Notes: generated from the sequence alone by a model not told the origin. Shown: positions 24,853 through 33,763, counted from the first letter of the stretch. The stretch is DNA of 64,000 nt from Pseudoxanthomonas wuyuanensis (GCF_900215535.1 NZ_OCND01000001.1:62001-126000), one strand, 5' to 3'. Program-made: numbers and translations.

Positions 24853-26214
24853 ATGATCGAAACCCGCGCGCTGCCGTCCGACACCGACCTGCTGGCTTTG
24901 CACCGGCAGGATCCGCAGCGCTACCCGGCGCTGCTGGAATCGGTGGCCTCCGGCACCGCGCAGGGGCGCTGGGATCTGTTGCTGGTCGCCAACGGCGACG
25001 GCCTGCGGCTGGATGCCGACGGCATCACCCGCACGCTGCAGGGCGGCGTCGAGGCCGGCGATTTCCTGGCTGCCCTGGATCGCCAGTGGCAGGCGCAGCG
25101 GTTGCCGCGCGAAGAGCCGCGCTGGCCGTTCCGCGGCGGCTGGGCGCTGCTGCTGGACTACGAACTGGCCCAGCAGGTCGAACCGGTGTTGCAACTGCCG
25201 CAGGCCGATGACGGTCGGCCGGTCGCGCTGGCGCTGCGCTGCCCGGCGGCGATCCTGCGCGACCGCAGCAGCGGCGATTGCGTGGCGCTGGCAGAACCCG
25301 GCCACGCTGCGCTGCTGGATGCGCTCACCGACGACATCGCGGCCAGCGCATCGCTGCCGCCGTTGCCCGCCTGGCGCGAACCTTCGCGCATCGACGAAGA
25401 GCCGCCGCAACGCTTTACCGATGGCGTGCGCCGCATTCTCGACTACCTGGCCGCCGGCGACATCTTCCAGGTCAATCTGTCGCGCGGCTGGCGCGCGCGG
25501 TTCGATAGGCCGTTGCAACCGGCGGCGCTGTACGCGCGGCTGCGCACCGCCAATCCGGCGCCTTTCGCCGGCCTGTTCGCAGGCCCGGACTGGGCGGTGG
25601 CCAGTTCCTCGCCGGAGCGGCTGGTGTCGATCCGCGGCGAGGTGGTCGAAACCCGTCCGATCGCCGGCACCCGCCCGCGCTTTCCCGGCGACGACGACGC
25701 CGAACGCATCCGCGAACTGGTCGGCCATCCCAAGGAACGTGCCGAGCATGTGATGTTGATCGATTTGGAACGCAACGATCTGGGCCGCGTCTGCGTGCCC
25801 GGCAGCGTGCAGGTCGACGAACTGATGAGCGTGGAAAGCTACGCCCATGTGCACCACATCGTCAGCAATGTGCGCGGCCATCTGCGCGCCGACGCGACCC
25901 CGGGCGATGTCATCCGCGCCACCTTTCCCGGCGGCACCATCACCGGCTGCCCCAAGGTGCGCTGCATGCAGATCATCGCCGAGCTGGAACGGACCCCTCG
26001 CGGCGCCTATACCGGCGCGTTCGGCTGGCTCAACCGCGATGGCGATCTGGATCTTAACATCCTGATCCGCAGCGCCGAGGTCCTGCCGCAGGACAGCGGC
26101 AGCGAAGTCGTGTTCCGCACCGGCGCCGGCATCGTTGCCGACTCGCTCCCGGAAAAGGAACTGGACGAGACCCGCGCCAAGGCCCGCGGCATGCTGAAGG
26201 CCTTGCAGGGATAG
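24853..26214 (+). CDS. pabB: Aminodeoxychorismate synthase component I (PabB-like)
   Basis: 453 residues of the chorismate-binding (MST) family. Key blocks are GDIFQVNLSRGW, ASSSPERLVS, ETRPIAGTRPR, GHPKERAEHVMLIDLERNDL and TFPGGTITGCPKVRCMQII. Position in the fab-mltG-tmk-holB cluster supports PabB (folate synthesis) over TrpE. One detail is odd: E. coli PabB has a lysine in PIKGT that takes part in catalysis, while this protein has PIAGT, the form seen in anthranilate synthase. No pabC gene is adjacent. The ribosome site may be hidden by the palindrome just upstream. Confidence 0.85.
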   Translation: MIETRALPSDTDLLALHRQDPQRYPALLESVASGTAQGRWDLLLVANGDGLRLDADGITRTLQGGVEAGDFLAALDRQWQAQRLPREEPRWPFRGGWALLLDYELAQQVEPVLQLPQADDGRPVALALRCPAAILRDRSSGDCVALAEPGHAALLDALTDDIAASASLPPLPAWREPSRIDEEPPQRFTDGVRRILDYLAAGDIFQVNLSRGWRARFDRPLQPAALYARLRTANPAPFAGLFAGPDWAVASSSPERLVSIRGEVVETRPIAGTRPRFPGDDDAERIRELVGHPKERAEHVMLIDLERNDLGRVCVPGSVQVDELMSVESYAHVHHIVSNVRGHLRADATPGDVIRATFPGGTITGCPKVRCMQIIAELERTPRGAYTGAFGWLNRDGDLDLNILIRSAEVLPQDSGSEVVFRTGAGIVADSLPEKELDETRAKARGMLKALQG

Positions 26215-26317
26215 CCGCTTCGCGTCCCGCGCCGTCGCAGCGGCGAGGACGCGACGCCTACAGCCTGAGACGGCGACCGGGTATCCTGCACGGCCGGAAC
26301 CGGAATTCGAGGAACTC

Positions 26318-27385
26318 GTGGCTTCAGGTTGCAAACGCGGTTGCCGCACCATCGTTATCGCTTTCGTGCTGGTGCTGCTGGCAGCGGCCGCCGCCGGGGC
26401 CTGGTTGTGGCAGCGTTACCAGACGTTCGCCGACCAGCCCATCGCCGGTCTCGTCGCCGGGCAGGCCGTGGAAATCGCCCGCGGCGACTCCTTCGCCGGC
26501 GTGCTGCGCAAGTTGCGCGGGCAGGGCGTACAGACCGGCCACGATCTGGAATGGCGGTTGTTGGCGCGCCAGTCCGGCACCGACAGCCAGCTCAAGGTTG
26601 GCGAATACGCGCTGTCGCCCGGCATCACCCCGCGCCGGTTGCTGGCCAACATGCGCAGCGGCCGGATCATCCAGTACCGCTTCACCCTGGTCGAGGGCTG
26701 GAACATCCGCCAGTTGCGCGCCGCGCTGCGGGCAGCCGCGCCGCTGCAGCAGCGGACCGCCGAGCTGGACGATGCCGCGCTGATGGCGGCGCTGGGCCAC
26801 GCCGGCCAGCACCCGGAAGGCCGCTTCCTGCCGGAAACCTATCTGTACTCGCGCAGCGACAGCGACCTGGACGTGCTCAAGCGCGCCCACGCCGCGATGC
26901 AGAAGGCATTGGACGAAGCCTGGGCGGCGCGCCGCCCGGATGTTCCGCTGCAATCGGCCGAGCAAGCGCTGATCCTGGCGTCGATTATCGAAAAGGAAAC
27001 CGGTATCGCCTCCGAACGCCCGGAAATCGCCGGCGTATTCGCCCGCCGGCTCAAACTGGGCATGCCGCTGCAGACCGACCCCACCGTCATCTACGGCATC
27101 GGCAGCGCTTATGACGGCAATATCCGCAAGCGCGATCTGCTGACCGATACGCCCTACAACACCTACACCCGGCGCGGCCTGACGCCCACGCCCATCGCCA
27201 TGCCGGGCAGGGATGCGCTGCACGCGGCGGTCAACCCGAAGGACGGCGATGCGTTGTTCTTCGTCGCCGTTGGCGATGGCAGCGGCCGGCATGTGTTCTC
27301 GGCCACGCTGGCCGAGCACAACGCCGCGGTGGTGCGTTATCTGGCCACGCGCCGGCGCACGCTGCAGGAGGCATCCGGGCAATGA
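26318..27385 (+). CDS. mltG: Endolytic murein transglycosylase MltG
   Basis: 355 residues from GTG 26318, preceded by GAGGA. One membrane anchor lies at about 11-31 (TIVIAFVLVLLAAAAAGAWL), followed by a LysM-like region and the YceG domain. The catalytic glutamate is in ASIIEKETGIASERP. PLQTDPTVIYGIG and YNTYTRRGLTPTPI are further family landmarks. MltG cleaves nascent glycan strands and sets their length. Its stop overlaps the tmk start (ATGA at 27382). Confidence 0.95.
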   Translation: MASGCKRGCRTIVIAFVLVLLAAAAAGAWLWQRYQTFADQPIAGLVAGQAVEIARGDSFAGVLRKLRGQGVQTGHDLEWRLLARQSGTDSQLKVGEYALSPGITPRRLLANMRSGRIIQYRFTLVEGWNIRQLRAALRAAAPLQQRTAELDDAALMAALGHAGQHPEGRFLPETYLYSRSDSDLDVLKRAHAAMQKALDEAWAARRPDVPLQSAEQALILASIIEKETGIASERPEIAGVFARRLKLGMPLQTDPTVIYGIGSAYDGNIRKRDLLTDTPYNTYTRRGLTPTPIAMPGRDALHAAVNPKDGDALFFVAVGDGSGRHVFSATLAEHNAAVVRYLATRRRTLQEASGQ

Positions 27386-28029
27386 CCGAAGCCGTACTCA
27401 GCCATCCGCATTTCATCAGCCTGGAAGGCGGCGAAGGCGCCGGCAAGACCAGCGCGATCGCGGCCGTGCGCGAACTGCTGGCCGCGCGCGGGCACGAGGT
27501 GGCGCTGACCCGCGAACCCGGCGGCACGCCGCTGGCCGAACGCATCCGCGAGCTGTTGCTCAACCCGCAGGACGAAACGCTGGAACCGGAAACCGAGCTG
27601 CTGCTGATGTTCGCCGCGCGCGCCCAGCATGTGCGCCAGATCATCCGTCCGGCGTTGCAACGCGGCGCCTTCGTCGTCAGCGATCGCTTCACCGATTCCA
27701 GCTATGCCTACCAGGGCGCGGGCCGCGGTCTGGACCCGGCCTGGATCGAGGCGCTGGAACGGCGTGCGGTGGGCATCCGCCCGGGCCTGACCCTGTTGCT
27801 GGACCTGGATGTGCGCGAAGGCCGTGCGCGCACCAGCGGCCGGGATCTGTGGCCGGACCGCATCGAAAGCGAGCAGGACGATTTCTTCGAACGCGTGCGG
27901 GTGGGTTTCCGCCAGCGCGCCGCCGCCGAACCGCAGCGCTTCCGCCTGATCGACGCCAGCCGCTCGCCGGCCGAGGTCGGTGCGGCGGTGACCCGGGCGC
28001 TGACGGACTGGCTGGAGCAATTGCCGTGA
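27382..28029 (+). CDS. tmk: Thymidylate kinase
   Basis: 215 residues. The P-loop is EGGEGAGKTS, the DR(Y/F) motif FVVSDRFTDSSYAYQGAGRG, and the LID region LDVREGRARTSGRD. It phosphorylates dTMP to dTDP. It is coupled at both ends: ATGA with mltG and GTGA with holB. Confidence 0.97.
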   Translation: MTEAVLSHPHFISLEGGEGAGKTSAIAAVRELLAARGHEVALTREPGGTPLAERIRELLLNPQDETLEPETELLLMFAARAQHVRQIIRPALQRGAFVVSDRFTDSSYAYQGAGRGLDPAWIEALERRAVGIRPGLTLLLDLDVREGRARTSGRDLWPDRIESEQDDFFERVRVGFRQRAAAEPQRFRLIDASRSPAEVGAAVTRALTDWLEQLP

Positions 28030-29003
28030 GCGGCAATGCCGACACCGGCGCATTCTCGCCATGGCAGCAGCGCGCCTACGATCACGCCGTGGCCGCGCTG
28101 GATGCCGGCCGCCTGGGCCACGGCCTGCTGATTTGCGGACCGGCCGGACTGGGTAAACGCGCAGTCGCGCTGCGGCTGGCGCATCACGTATTGAACGGTG
28201 GCCAGCCGCCCGCCAGCGACCGCACCGCGCAACTGATCGCCGCCGGCACCCATCCGGATTTCCAGCTGGTTTCGTTCGTTCCCAACAGGACCGGCGACAA
28301 GCTGCGCACCGAGATCGTGATCGAACAGATCCGCGAGGTCTCGCAGAAGCTGTCGCTGACCGCGCAGTACGGCGTGGCGCAGGTGGTGTTGATCGACCCG
28401 GCCGATGCGATCAACCGCTCGGCCTGCAATGCGCTGCTGAAGACGCTGGAAGAACCCGCGCCGGGCCGCTACCTGTGGCTTGTCAGCGCGCAGCCGCAGC
28501 GGCTGCCGGCGACCATACGCAGCCGCTGCCAACGGCTGGAATTCCGCCTGCCCGCGCACGACGAAGCGCTGGCCTGGCTGCGCCAGCAGGGCCATGGCGC
28601 TGCCGATGCGGACGAAGCTTTGGCCGCAGCGCGCGGACATCCCGGCCTGGCCGATCGATGGCTGCGTGAAGACGGCCTGGCGCTGCGCAAGGCCGTCGCC
28701 AACGATCTGATCAAGCTCGAACGCGGCGACCTTGGCGTCATCGAGACCGCGCAGCGCTGGGCGGCCGACGATCTGGCCGATGCGCGTCTTCGTCACGCCG
28801 CCGACTGGGTGCTGGCGCAGGCCGGGACTGATGGCTTGACCGATGCGGCACGATTGCACAAGCTGGCGGCATGGTTCGATGCCGCCAACCGTACCCGCGA
28901 TCTGTTGCGGACTACGGTGCGCGGCGATCTGGCGCTGATCGACCTGTTGTTGTCCTGGGCCGGTAACGACCGTCCGCGCAGCGCCGGCGCTATACGCAAA
29001 TAA
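28026..29003 (+). CDS. holB: DNA polymerase III subunit delta'
   Basis: 325 residues from GTG 28026, which overlaps the tmk stop. The P-loop is CGPAGLGKRAVALRLA. The remaining AAA+ landmarks are [35 protein letters not shown] and RSRCQRLEF (SRC motif). Delta' is the stator of the clamp loader whose motor, dnaX, is at 7600. The zinc-binding cysteines of E. coli delta' are not evident in this sequence. Confidence 0.95.
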   Translation: MSGNADTGAFSPWQQRAYDHAVAALDAGRLGHGLLICGPAGLGKRAVALRLAHHVLNGGQPPASDRTAQLIAAGTHPDFQLVSFVPNRTGDKLRTEIVIEQIREVSQKLSLTAQYGVAQVVLIDPADAINRSACNALLKTLEEPAPGRYLWLVSAQPQRLPATIRSRCQRLEFRLPAHDEALAWLRQQGHGAADADEALAAARGHPGLADRWLREDGLALRKAVANDLIKLERGDLGVIETAQRWAADDLADARLRHAADWVLAQAGTDGLTDAARLHKLAAWFDAANRTRDLLRTTVRGDLALIDLLLSWAGNDRPRSAGAIRK

Positions 29004-29017
29004 CGGGAGAATCGCGA

Positions 29018-29371
29018 ATGAATGCAGCAGGTGGACGCCAAGGCATCCTGTCGCTGGCGGTCAAGGACAAGGCCGCGCTCTACAATGCCTACATGCCGTA
29101 CATGAAAGGCGGCGGCATCTTCGTGCCCACGCCCAAGCGCTATTTCCTGGGCGATGAGGTCTTCCTGCTGCTGACCTTGCCCGACTCCAGCGAACGCCTG
29201 CCGGTGGCCGGCAAGGTGGTCTGGGTCACCCCTGCGGGCGCCCAGGGCAACCGCATCGCCGGCATCGGCGTGCAGTTCGCCGACAGCAGCGAAGGCGAAG
29301 CGGTCAAGAACAAGATCGAAACCCTGCTGGCCGGCACCCTGAACGCGGAAAAGCCCACCCATACGATGTAG
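29018..29371 (+). CDS. pilZ: Type IV pilus assembly protein PilZ
   Basis: 117 residues, preceded by CGGGAG. The sequence around YMKGGGIFVPTPKRYFLGDE and RLPVAGKVVWVTPAGAQG matches stand-alone PilZ of Pseudomonas and Xanthomonas. It lacks the RxxxR arginine pair and the D/NxSxxG motif, so it should not bind cyclic di-GMP. In the family it works with PilB and FimX-type proteins in pilus extension. It is the last gene of the tmk-holB-pilZ run, a lineage-typical order. Confidence 0.92.
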   Translation: MNAAGGRQGILSLAVKDKAALYNAYMPYMKGGGIFVPTPKRYFLGDEVFLLLTLPDSSERLPVAGKVVWVTPAGAQGNRIAGIGVQFADSSEGEAVKNKIETLLAGTLNAEKPTHTM

Positions 29372-29561
29372 CCACCGCGCACCAGGCCGGCCCTGGGCAA
29401 TGTTCAACGCCTGCTGGCGCTTCCTCCGTTTTCCGCCAACCGGCGACTCAACGCAGCGCTGTGGGATCTGTGCCGGCGGCGGGCGGATTTCCACTCCAGC
29501 GATCTGTTGGGCGTAGAATCCCGTCGACTCGTTTGCGTAGCGATCCTTGGGGAGGGGTTCT
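29372..29561. other. 190-bp gap after pilZ
   Basis: No gene is evident. tatD, which often follows pilZ in related genomes, is not here. A GGGGAGGGG ribosome site at the right end serves the next small gene. Confidence 0.4.
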
Positions 29562-29846
29562 ATGTATCGCGAAACTGTCGAGATCTATTCGGACCGCACC
29601 AATGCGGTGGTCCTTCGCCACCCGGGGCGCAAGTTTCCCGGTGTGCTGGTGCAGGGCGAGTTGCTGTATGCGCTGTTCCGGCAGGCGGACGAAGTCTGCG
29701 CGGCCGGCAGGCAAGCGCTGGCCGAGGACGCGTACGAAGCGTTGACCGAACTGCGCGATGGCCTTCTGGCCTACCTGGATCACTACAAGACGGTGCTGGG
29801 AGAGCATGACATTCCGGTGCCGTTTCGCGAACCGGACGCGTCGTAG
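29562..29846 (+). CDS. Small conserved protein resembling DUF6959
   Basis: 94 residues from ATG 29562 behind a purine-rich ribosome site (29549-29557). It begins MYRETVEIYSDRTNAVVLRH and continues PGRKFPGVLVQGELLYAL. There is no signal peptide, membrane segment or catalytic motif. The pattern recalls the uncharacterised DUF6959 family, from memory only. It is followed by a REP-like element and a convergent gene. Function unknown. Confidence 0.7.
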   Translation: MYRETVEIYSDRTNAVVLRHPGRKFPGVLVQGELLYALFRQADEVCAAGRQALAEDAYEALTELRDGLLAYLDHYKTVLGEHDIPVPFREPDAS

Positions 29847-29876
29847 CGGCCTGGAGCGAGGCGAGTCGCGACCGCC

Positions 29877-29904
29877 TGTAGGAGCGCCATCCCGGCGCGA
29901 GCCG
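29877..29904. repeat. REP-like half palindrome
   Basis: TGTAGGAGCGCCATCCCGGC followed by GCGAGCCG is one arm of the REP-like family whose full palindrome is at 6458. It sits between two convergent genes. Confidence 0.65.
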
Positions 29905-29933
29905 CTGCCGTTGCCGTATCCGGACAGCGGCGG

Positions 29934-30566
29934 TTACTTCGCAGGAGCGTCCCAGATGCTGTCGTCCACCGGTTGGCCGGAGACGGCGCCCACCAGGTTC
30001 ATCACCAGCTGGTTTTCGCTGATGCGGTGTTGCTCGGCCATCTGGGCGAACACGCTTTCGGACATGCGGATCACCGGCATCAGGTCGAATCGCCATTGCC
30101 CCTGCTGACGCTGGAATTCGAAGTTCATAGGAGTTTCCGCCTGGCCCATGCGCATGCCGGCGGTAGCGGTATCGCCATCCACGCTTACCTCGCCGATGCT
30201 GGTGCGTACGACGCTTTCGCGGCCAATCCAGCCGCGGTCGACGGCATAGATGAAGACGGCGCGCCCGTTCATCGCATGCAGTTGGCCGGTAGGAACGCGG
30301 TGACGGATGATCAGCACCTGCAGGCGGTCGGTGATGGGCAGCGCTTGCAGCGTTGCGCGGTCGCCGTTCAAGGCCAGCTCGCGATAGCGCTGGTAGGCGT
30401 CCAATGTGCCGGAGGTAACCCGATCGGCAGCATTGACGCCTTGCCGATCGAGGACGGCGGTCTTGTAGGCCTGGAAGGCGGCGCGCACCGCTTCCTCATC
30501 GGCGGGCGCGCTCCATGCGGCCGCGGACAACGTGCAAAGCAACAAGGCATACAGCCACTGGCGCAT
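29934..30566 (-). CDS. Secreted protein of unknown function
   Basis: 210 residues from ATG 30566 (GGAAG eight bases upstream), beginning with a signal peptide MRQWLYALLLCTLSAAAWSA. The mature part starts with ADEEAVRAAFQAYKTAVLDR and holds alternating strands (HAMNGRAVFIYAVDRGWIG, FEFQRQQGQWRFDLMPVI), a pattern like NTF2/SnoaL-type cone folds. The C-terminus is AVSGQPVDDSIWDAPAK. I do not recognise a named family. It is probably periplasmic and stands alone, convergent with the small gene at 29562. Confidence 0.75.
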   Translation of the reverse strand: MRQWLYALLLCTLSAAAWSAPADEEAVRAAFQAYKTAVLDRQGVNAADRVTSGTLDAYQRYRELALNGDRATLQALPITDRLQVLIIRHRVPTGQLHAMNGRAVFIYAVDRGWIGRESVVRTSIGEVSVDGDTATAGMRMGQAETPMNFEFQRQQGQWRFDLMPVIRMSESVFAQMAEQHRISENQLVMNLVGAVSGQPVDDSIWDAPAK

Positions 30567-30835
30567 CGGAAAGACTTCCATGTTGTAGGGGGAGGGCGAA
30601 AGCCTGGAACCGCGGATTGGGCGGGAACCTCCGCAAACGGCAACGGGCTTTCAAACTTCGTTCACGACACCTTGCAGTGTTTCGCATCAAGCGCCGTTCT
30701 GGAATCGATAATTCGTCGTAGCCGCGTGCGCGGGGCCGACGAGTCCGACATGGCTTGATACCCGAACGCGACGATTGGCGCGACGCGAAAGCGGTCGCCA
30801 TCGGCGCCCGCCTTGCCGGTGACCTTCGGTCGGAC
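30567..30835. other. 269-bp gap between the secreted protein and the beta-oxidation gene
   Basis: Both neighbours are on the minus strand. The stretch has no gene. A transcription start for the secreted protein should lie here, but I saw no convincing promoter boxes and no U-tailed terminator for the beta-oxidation gene. Confidence 0.4.
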
Positions 30836-32911
30836 TCAGTCCGCCGGCTGCCGCAGCTCCGGCGAATCCCAGCCTGGGCGTGGCGAGAAGCGATCGCCAT
30901 AACGGACCTGCAGGGCCTTGAGCTTTTCCTGCAGCGCATCGGCGCCGGTGGCGCGGATATGGGCGATGGGACCGCCGCGGAACGGGGCAAAACCGGTGCC
31001 GAAGATGACCCCGGCATCCAGCAGGTCGGCGTCGCTGACCACGCCATCGTGCAGGCAGGCCACCGCTTCGTTGAGCAGCGGCAGGATCAGGCGGTCTTCC
31101 AGGTCCGACGGCGCCTGGTAGTCCTTGGCCACTTCGGGTTTGACCGGCTTGCTGCCTTTATCGGTTTGTTCCCACTTGTACAAGCCCTGGCCGTCCTTCT
31201 TGCCGCGCTTGCCCTGCTCCACATTGCCCAGCGCGGCCGGCACGCTCAAGCCAAGGAAGGGGGCCAGTTCCTGGCCGACGCCGGCGGCCACGTCCAGGCC
31301 CACGGTATCCAGCAGCTCTATCGGGCCCATCGGCATGCCGAACCTGACCGCAGCCTTGTCGATGACCGGCGCCGGGATGCCTTCGGCATAGGCGGTGGCC
31401 GCTTCCAGCATGTACGGAAACAGCACCCGGTTGACCAGGAAGCCGGGCGTGCCGGCCACCGGCACCGGGAACTTGTCGATGGCCTTGCAGAACGCGGCCA
31501 GCCGCTTTTCGGTGTCGGCCGACATGCCGTCGTGGCGGATGATTTCCACCAGCGGCATCAGCGCCACCGGATTGAAGTAATGCAGGCCGGCGAACTGCGC
31601 CGGACGCTGGATGTGTTCGCGCAGTTCGACCAGCGGAATCGACGAGGTATTGGTGGTCAGCAGCGCGTCGGGCTTCAGGCGCGGTTCGACGGACTGGTAC
31701 AGCTCGCGCTTGGCTTCCGGATTCTCGATGATGGCCTCGATCACCAGGTCGGCATCGGGTACGCCATCGCCGTTGAGATCGCTCTTCAGCCTTGCGGCCA
31801 CCGCCGGGCGTTTGGATTCGTCCTTGATCTTCTTGGCGAACAGCTCATTGGCGCGCGCCATCGCGCCATCGATAAAGCGCTGCTCGCGGTCCTGCAGGGT
31901 GACCTCGAAACCCTTGTAGGCCGACCACGCGGCGATGTCGCCGCCCATCACGCCGGCGCCGACCACATGTACGTGGTTGATCCCATGCTCCCTGCCGCCC
32001 AGGCCCTTCAGGCGCTCGGTCAGGAAGAAGATGCGCACCAGGTTGCGCGCGGTCGGGGTGGAGGCCAGTTTCACCACTGCCTTGCGTTCGGCGTCCAGCC
32101 GGCCCTGGATGCCCTTGCCGCCGGCGTTCTGCCAGACGCCGATCAGCGCGTACGGCGCCGAGTAGTGCGCCTTGGGCGCCTTGCGCGCCACCTGCTTGCT
32201 CATCTGCGGCGCCAGGATCTGGCGGGCGATCCAGGTGTTGCTGATCCAGCCGGTGAAGCGCTGCTTGAACGGACGGGGTTGGCCGGATTGCAGCAGCGCG
32301 ATGGCCGCATCTTCCAGCACCGCCTTGTCGGCGACCTTGTCGACCAGCCCGATGGCGCGCGCGGCCGAGGCCGACAGCGTACGCCCGGTCAGCATCATGT
32401 CCATCGCCGCCGGCGCGCCGACCAGGCGCGGCAGCCGTGCGCTGCCGCCCCAGCCGGGGAAGATGCCCAGCTTGACTTCCGGCAGGCCGATGCGGGTGGA
32501 CGGGTCGTTGCTGGCCACCCGGTAGCGGCAGGCCAGCGAAATCTCGGTGCCGCCGCCCATGCAGTGGCCGTGGATTGCCGCCACCGTGGGGCAGGGTAGC
32601 TCGGCCAGTTTCTGGAACACCATTTGGCCGCGGCGGATGGCGTCGGTGACGGTGCCCTTGCGGTCGAACTCCTGGAATTCCGTCAGGTCTGCCCCGGCGA
32701 TGAAACCGGCTGCCTTGGCCGAACGGATCAGCAGGCCCTTGGGCGGCTCGATGGCCAGACGCTCGATCACATCGCCCAGTTCGATCAATGCATCCTGCGA
32801 GAACGCATTCACGCTGGCGCCCTGACGGTCGAAGCTGAGCACCACGATACCGTCGCTGCGCAGTTCGGTCTGCCAGTGGCTGAATCGCAGCCCATCGAAG
32901 TTTGCGGCCAT
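30836..32911 (-). CDS. fadJ: FadB/FadJ-like bifunctional enoyl-CoA hydratase / 3-hydroxyacyl-CoA dehydrogenase
   Basis: 691 residues. The N-terminal crotonase domain has the oxyanion segment SAKAAGFIAGADLTEF and both catalytic glutamates (HGHCMGGGTEISLA and GLPEVKLGIFPGWGG). The dehydrogenase half starts at about 315 with the NAD motif HVVGAGVMGGDIAAWS. Its catalytic His is in GLHYFNPVALMPLVEI. Beta-oxidation of acyl-CoAs is the expected role. No thiolase (fadA/fadI) is adjacent, so FadJ-like naming is tentative. The loop DLNGDGVPDADL, just before LVIEAI, looks like a calcium-binding loop. rpoE lies divergently. Confidence 0.88.
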   Translation of the reverse strand: MAANFDGLRFSHWQTELRSDGIVVLSFDRQGASVNAFSQDALIELGDVIERLAIEPPKGLLIRSAKAAGFIAGADLTEFQEFDRKGTVTDAIRRGQMVFQKLAELPCPTVAAIHGHCMGGGTEISLACRYRVASNDPSTRIGLPEVKLGIFPGWGGSARLPRLVGAPAAMDMMLTGRTLSASAARAIGLVDKVADKAVLEDAAIALLQSGQPRPFKQRFTGWISNTWIARQILAPQMSKQVARKAPKAHYSAPYALIGVWQNAGGKGIQGRLDAERKAVVKLASTPTARNLVRIFFLTERLKGLGGREHGINHVHVVGAGVMGGDIAAWSAYKGFEVTLQDREQRFIDGAMARANELFAKKIKDESKRPAVAARLKSDLNGDGVPDADLVIEAIIENPEAKRELYQSVEPRLKPDALLTTNTSSIPLVELREHIQRPAQFAGLHYFNPVALMPLVEIIRHDGMSADTEKRLAAFCKAIDKFPVPVAGTPGFLVNRVLFPYMLEAATAYAEGIPAPVIDKAAVRFGMPMGPIELLDTVGLDVAAGVGQELAPFLGLSVPAALGNVEQGKRGKKDGQGLYKWEQTDKGSKPVKPEVAKDYQAPSDLEDRLILPLLNEAVACLHDGVVSDADLLDAGVIFGTGFAPFRGGPIAHIRATGADALQEKLKALQVRYGDRFSPRPGWDSPELRQPAD

Positions 32912-33073
32912 GTAGGGACCATCCGTTCACGTATGGACAAGACCGCTATCATCCCGAGGTTGTTTAACCCGCGTCAAATCCGCATATCGATGACAGGGTA
33001 TGACCGGCGGCAGGGGCGATGATCCTTTGCCGCAGGTTAAATTCTTGATATTCCGGCGGTTTTGGATTGCCGC

Positions 33074-33101
33074 TGAACTTTTTTCCGCTTATGCGGTCAC
33101 A
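33074..33101 (+). promoter_or_regulatory. Sigma-E-type promoter of rpoE
   Basis: TGAACTT (33074-33080), a 16-base spacer and TCACA (33097-33101) match the GGAACTT-N16-TCnnA pattern recognised by RpoE-family factors. The start of transcription would fall near 33107. This supports autoregulation of rpoE and indicates that translation starts at 33143, not at the ATG at 33113, which would be almost leaderless. Confidence 0.7.
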
Positions 33102-33142
33102 GTGCCCGGTCCATGACCGAGCTGACAGGAGTGCGGCCCGGC

Positions 33143-33763
33143 ATGGCCGGAACAGATTCGACACAGGAGTTGGACCTCGAGCTGGTCAGGCGCGTGCAGC
33201 GCGGCGACAGCGCGGCTTTCGATCTGCTGGTGCGCAAATACCAGCATCGGGTGCTGGCGTTGATCGGCCGCTACATCCGCGACTGGAGCGAGTGCCAGGA
33301 CGTGGCCCAGGAAACGTTCATCCGCGCCTACCGCGCGATGGGCAATTTCCGCGGCGACGCCCAGTTCTATACCTGGTTACACCGGATTGCCGTGAACACC
33401 GCCAAGAATCATCTCGTCGCCCACAACCGACGCCCGCCCACCGAAGACGTGGACGCCAGCGACGCCGAGCAGTACGACGCCGGCAGCCGCCTGCGCGACA
33501 CCGATACGCCGGAGCGCGAGCTGATGCGCCAGGAAATGGAGCGCACGGTGATGAAGGCAGTGGACCGGTTGCCGGAAGAATTGCGTACCGCCATCACTCT
33601 GCGCGAGGTGGACGGTCTGAGCTACGAGGAAATCGCGCAGAAGATGGATTGCCCCATCGGCACGGTACGTTCGCGCATTTTCCGCGCGCGCGAAGCCATC
33701 GATGCCGAGTTGCGACCCTTGCTCGATTCCAACAGCGCCACCCGGGAGCGTGCCCGCACATGA
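33143..33763 (+). CDS. rpoE: RNA polymerase sigma factor RpoE
   Basis: 206 residues from ATG 33143 (MAGTDSTQELDLELVRRVQ). The ECF02/RpoE layout is complete: region 2 with FDLLVRKYQHRVLALIGRYI, DVAQETFIRAYRAMGNFRGD and YTWLHRIAVNTAKNHLV, and region 4 with LPEELRTAITLREVDGLSYE and CPIGTVRSRIFRAREAID. It directs the extracytoplasmic stress response. A putative sigma-E promoter lies at 33074. rseA starts on its last codon (ATGA) and mucD follows, as in Xanthomonas. ATG 33113 would give ten extra residues. Confidence 0.95.
   Translation: MAGTDSTQELDLELVRRVQRGDSAAFDLLVRKYQHRVLALIGRYIRDWSECQDVAQETFIRAYRAMGNFRGDAQFYTWLHRIAVNTAKNHLVAHNRRPPTEDVDASDAEQYDAGSRLRDTDTPERELMRQEMERTVMKAVDRLPEELRTAITLREVDGLSYEEIAQKMDCPIGTVRSRIFRAREAIDAELRPLLDSNSATRERART

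Noticed and set aside
29018..29371. Cyclic di-GMP receptor role for PilZ
   Set aside because: The RxxxR and D/NxSxxG binding motifs are absent.
30755..32599. 614-codon plus-strand frame opposite the FadB/FadJ-like gene
   Set aside because: Antisense shadow. The minus-strand product has complete catalytic motifs and this one has none.
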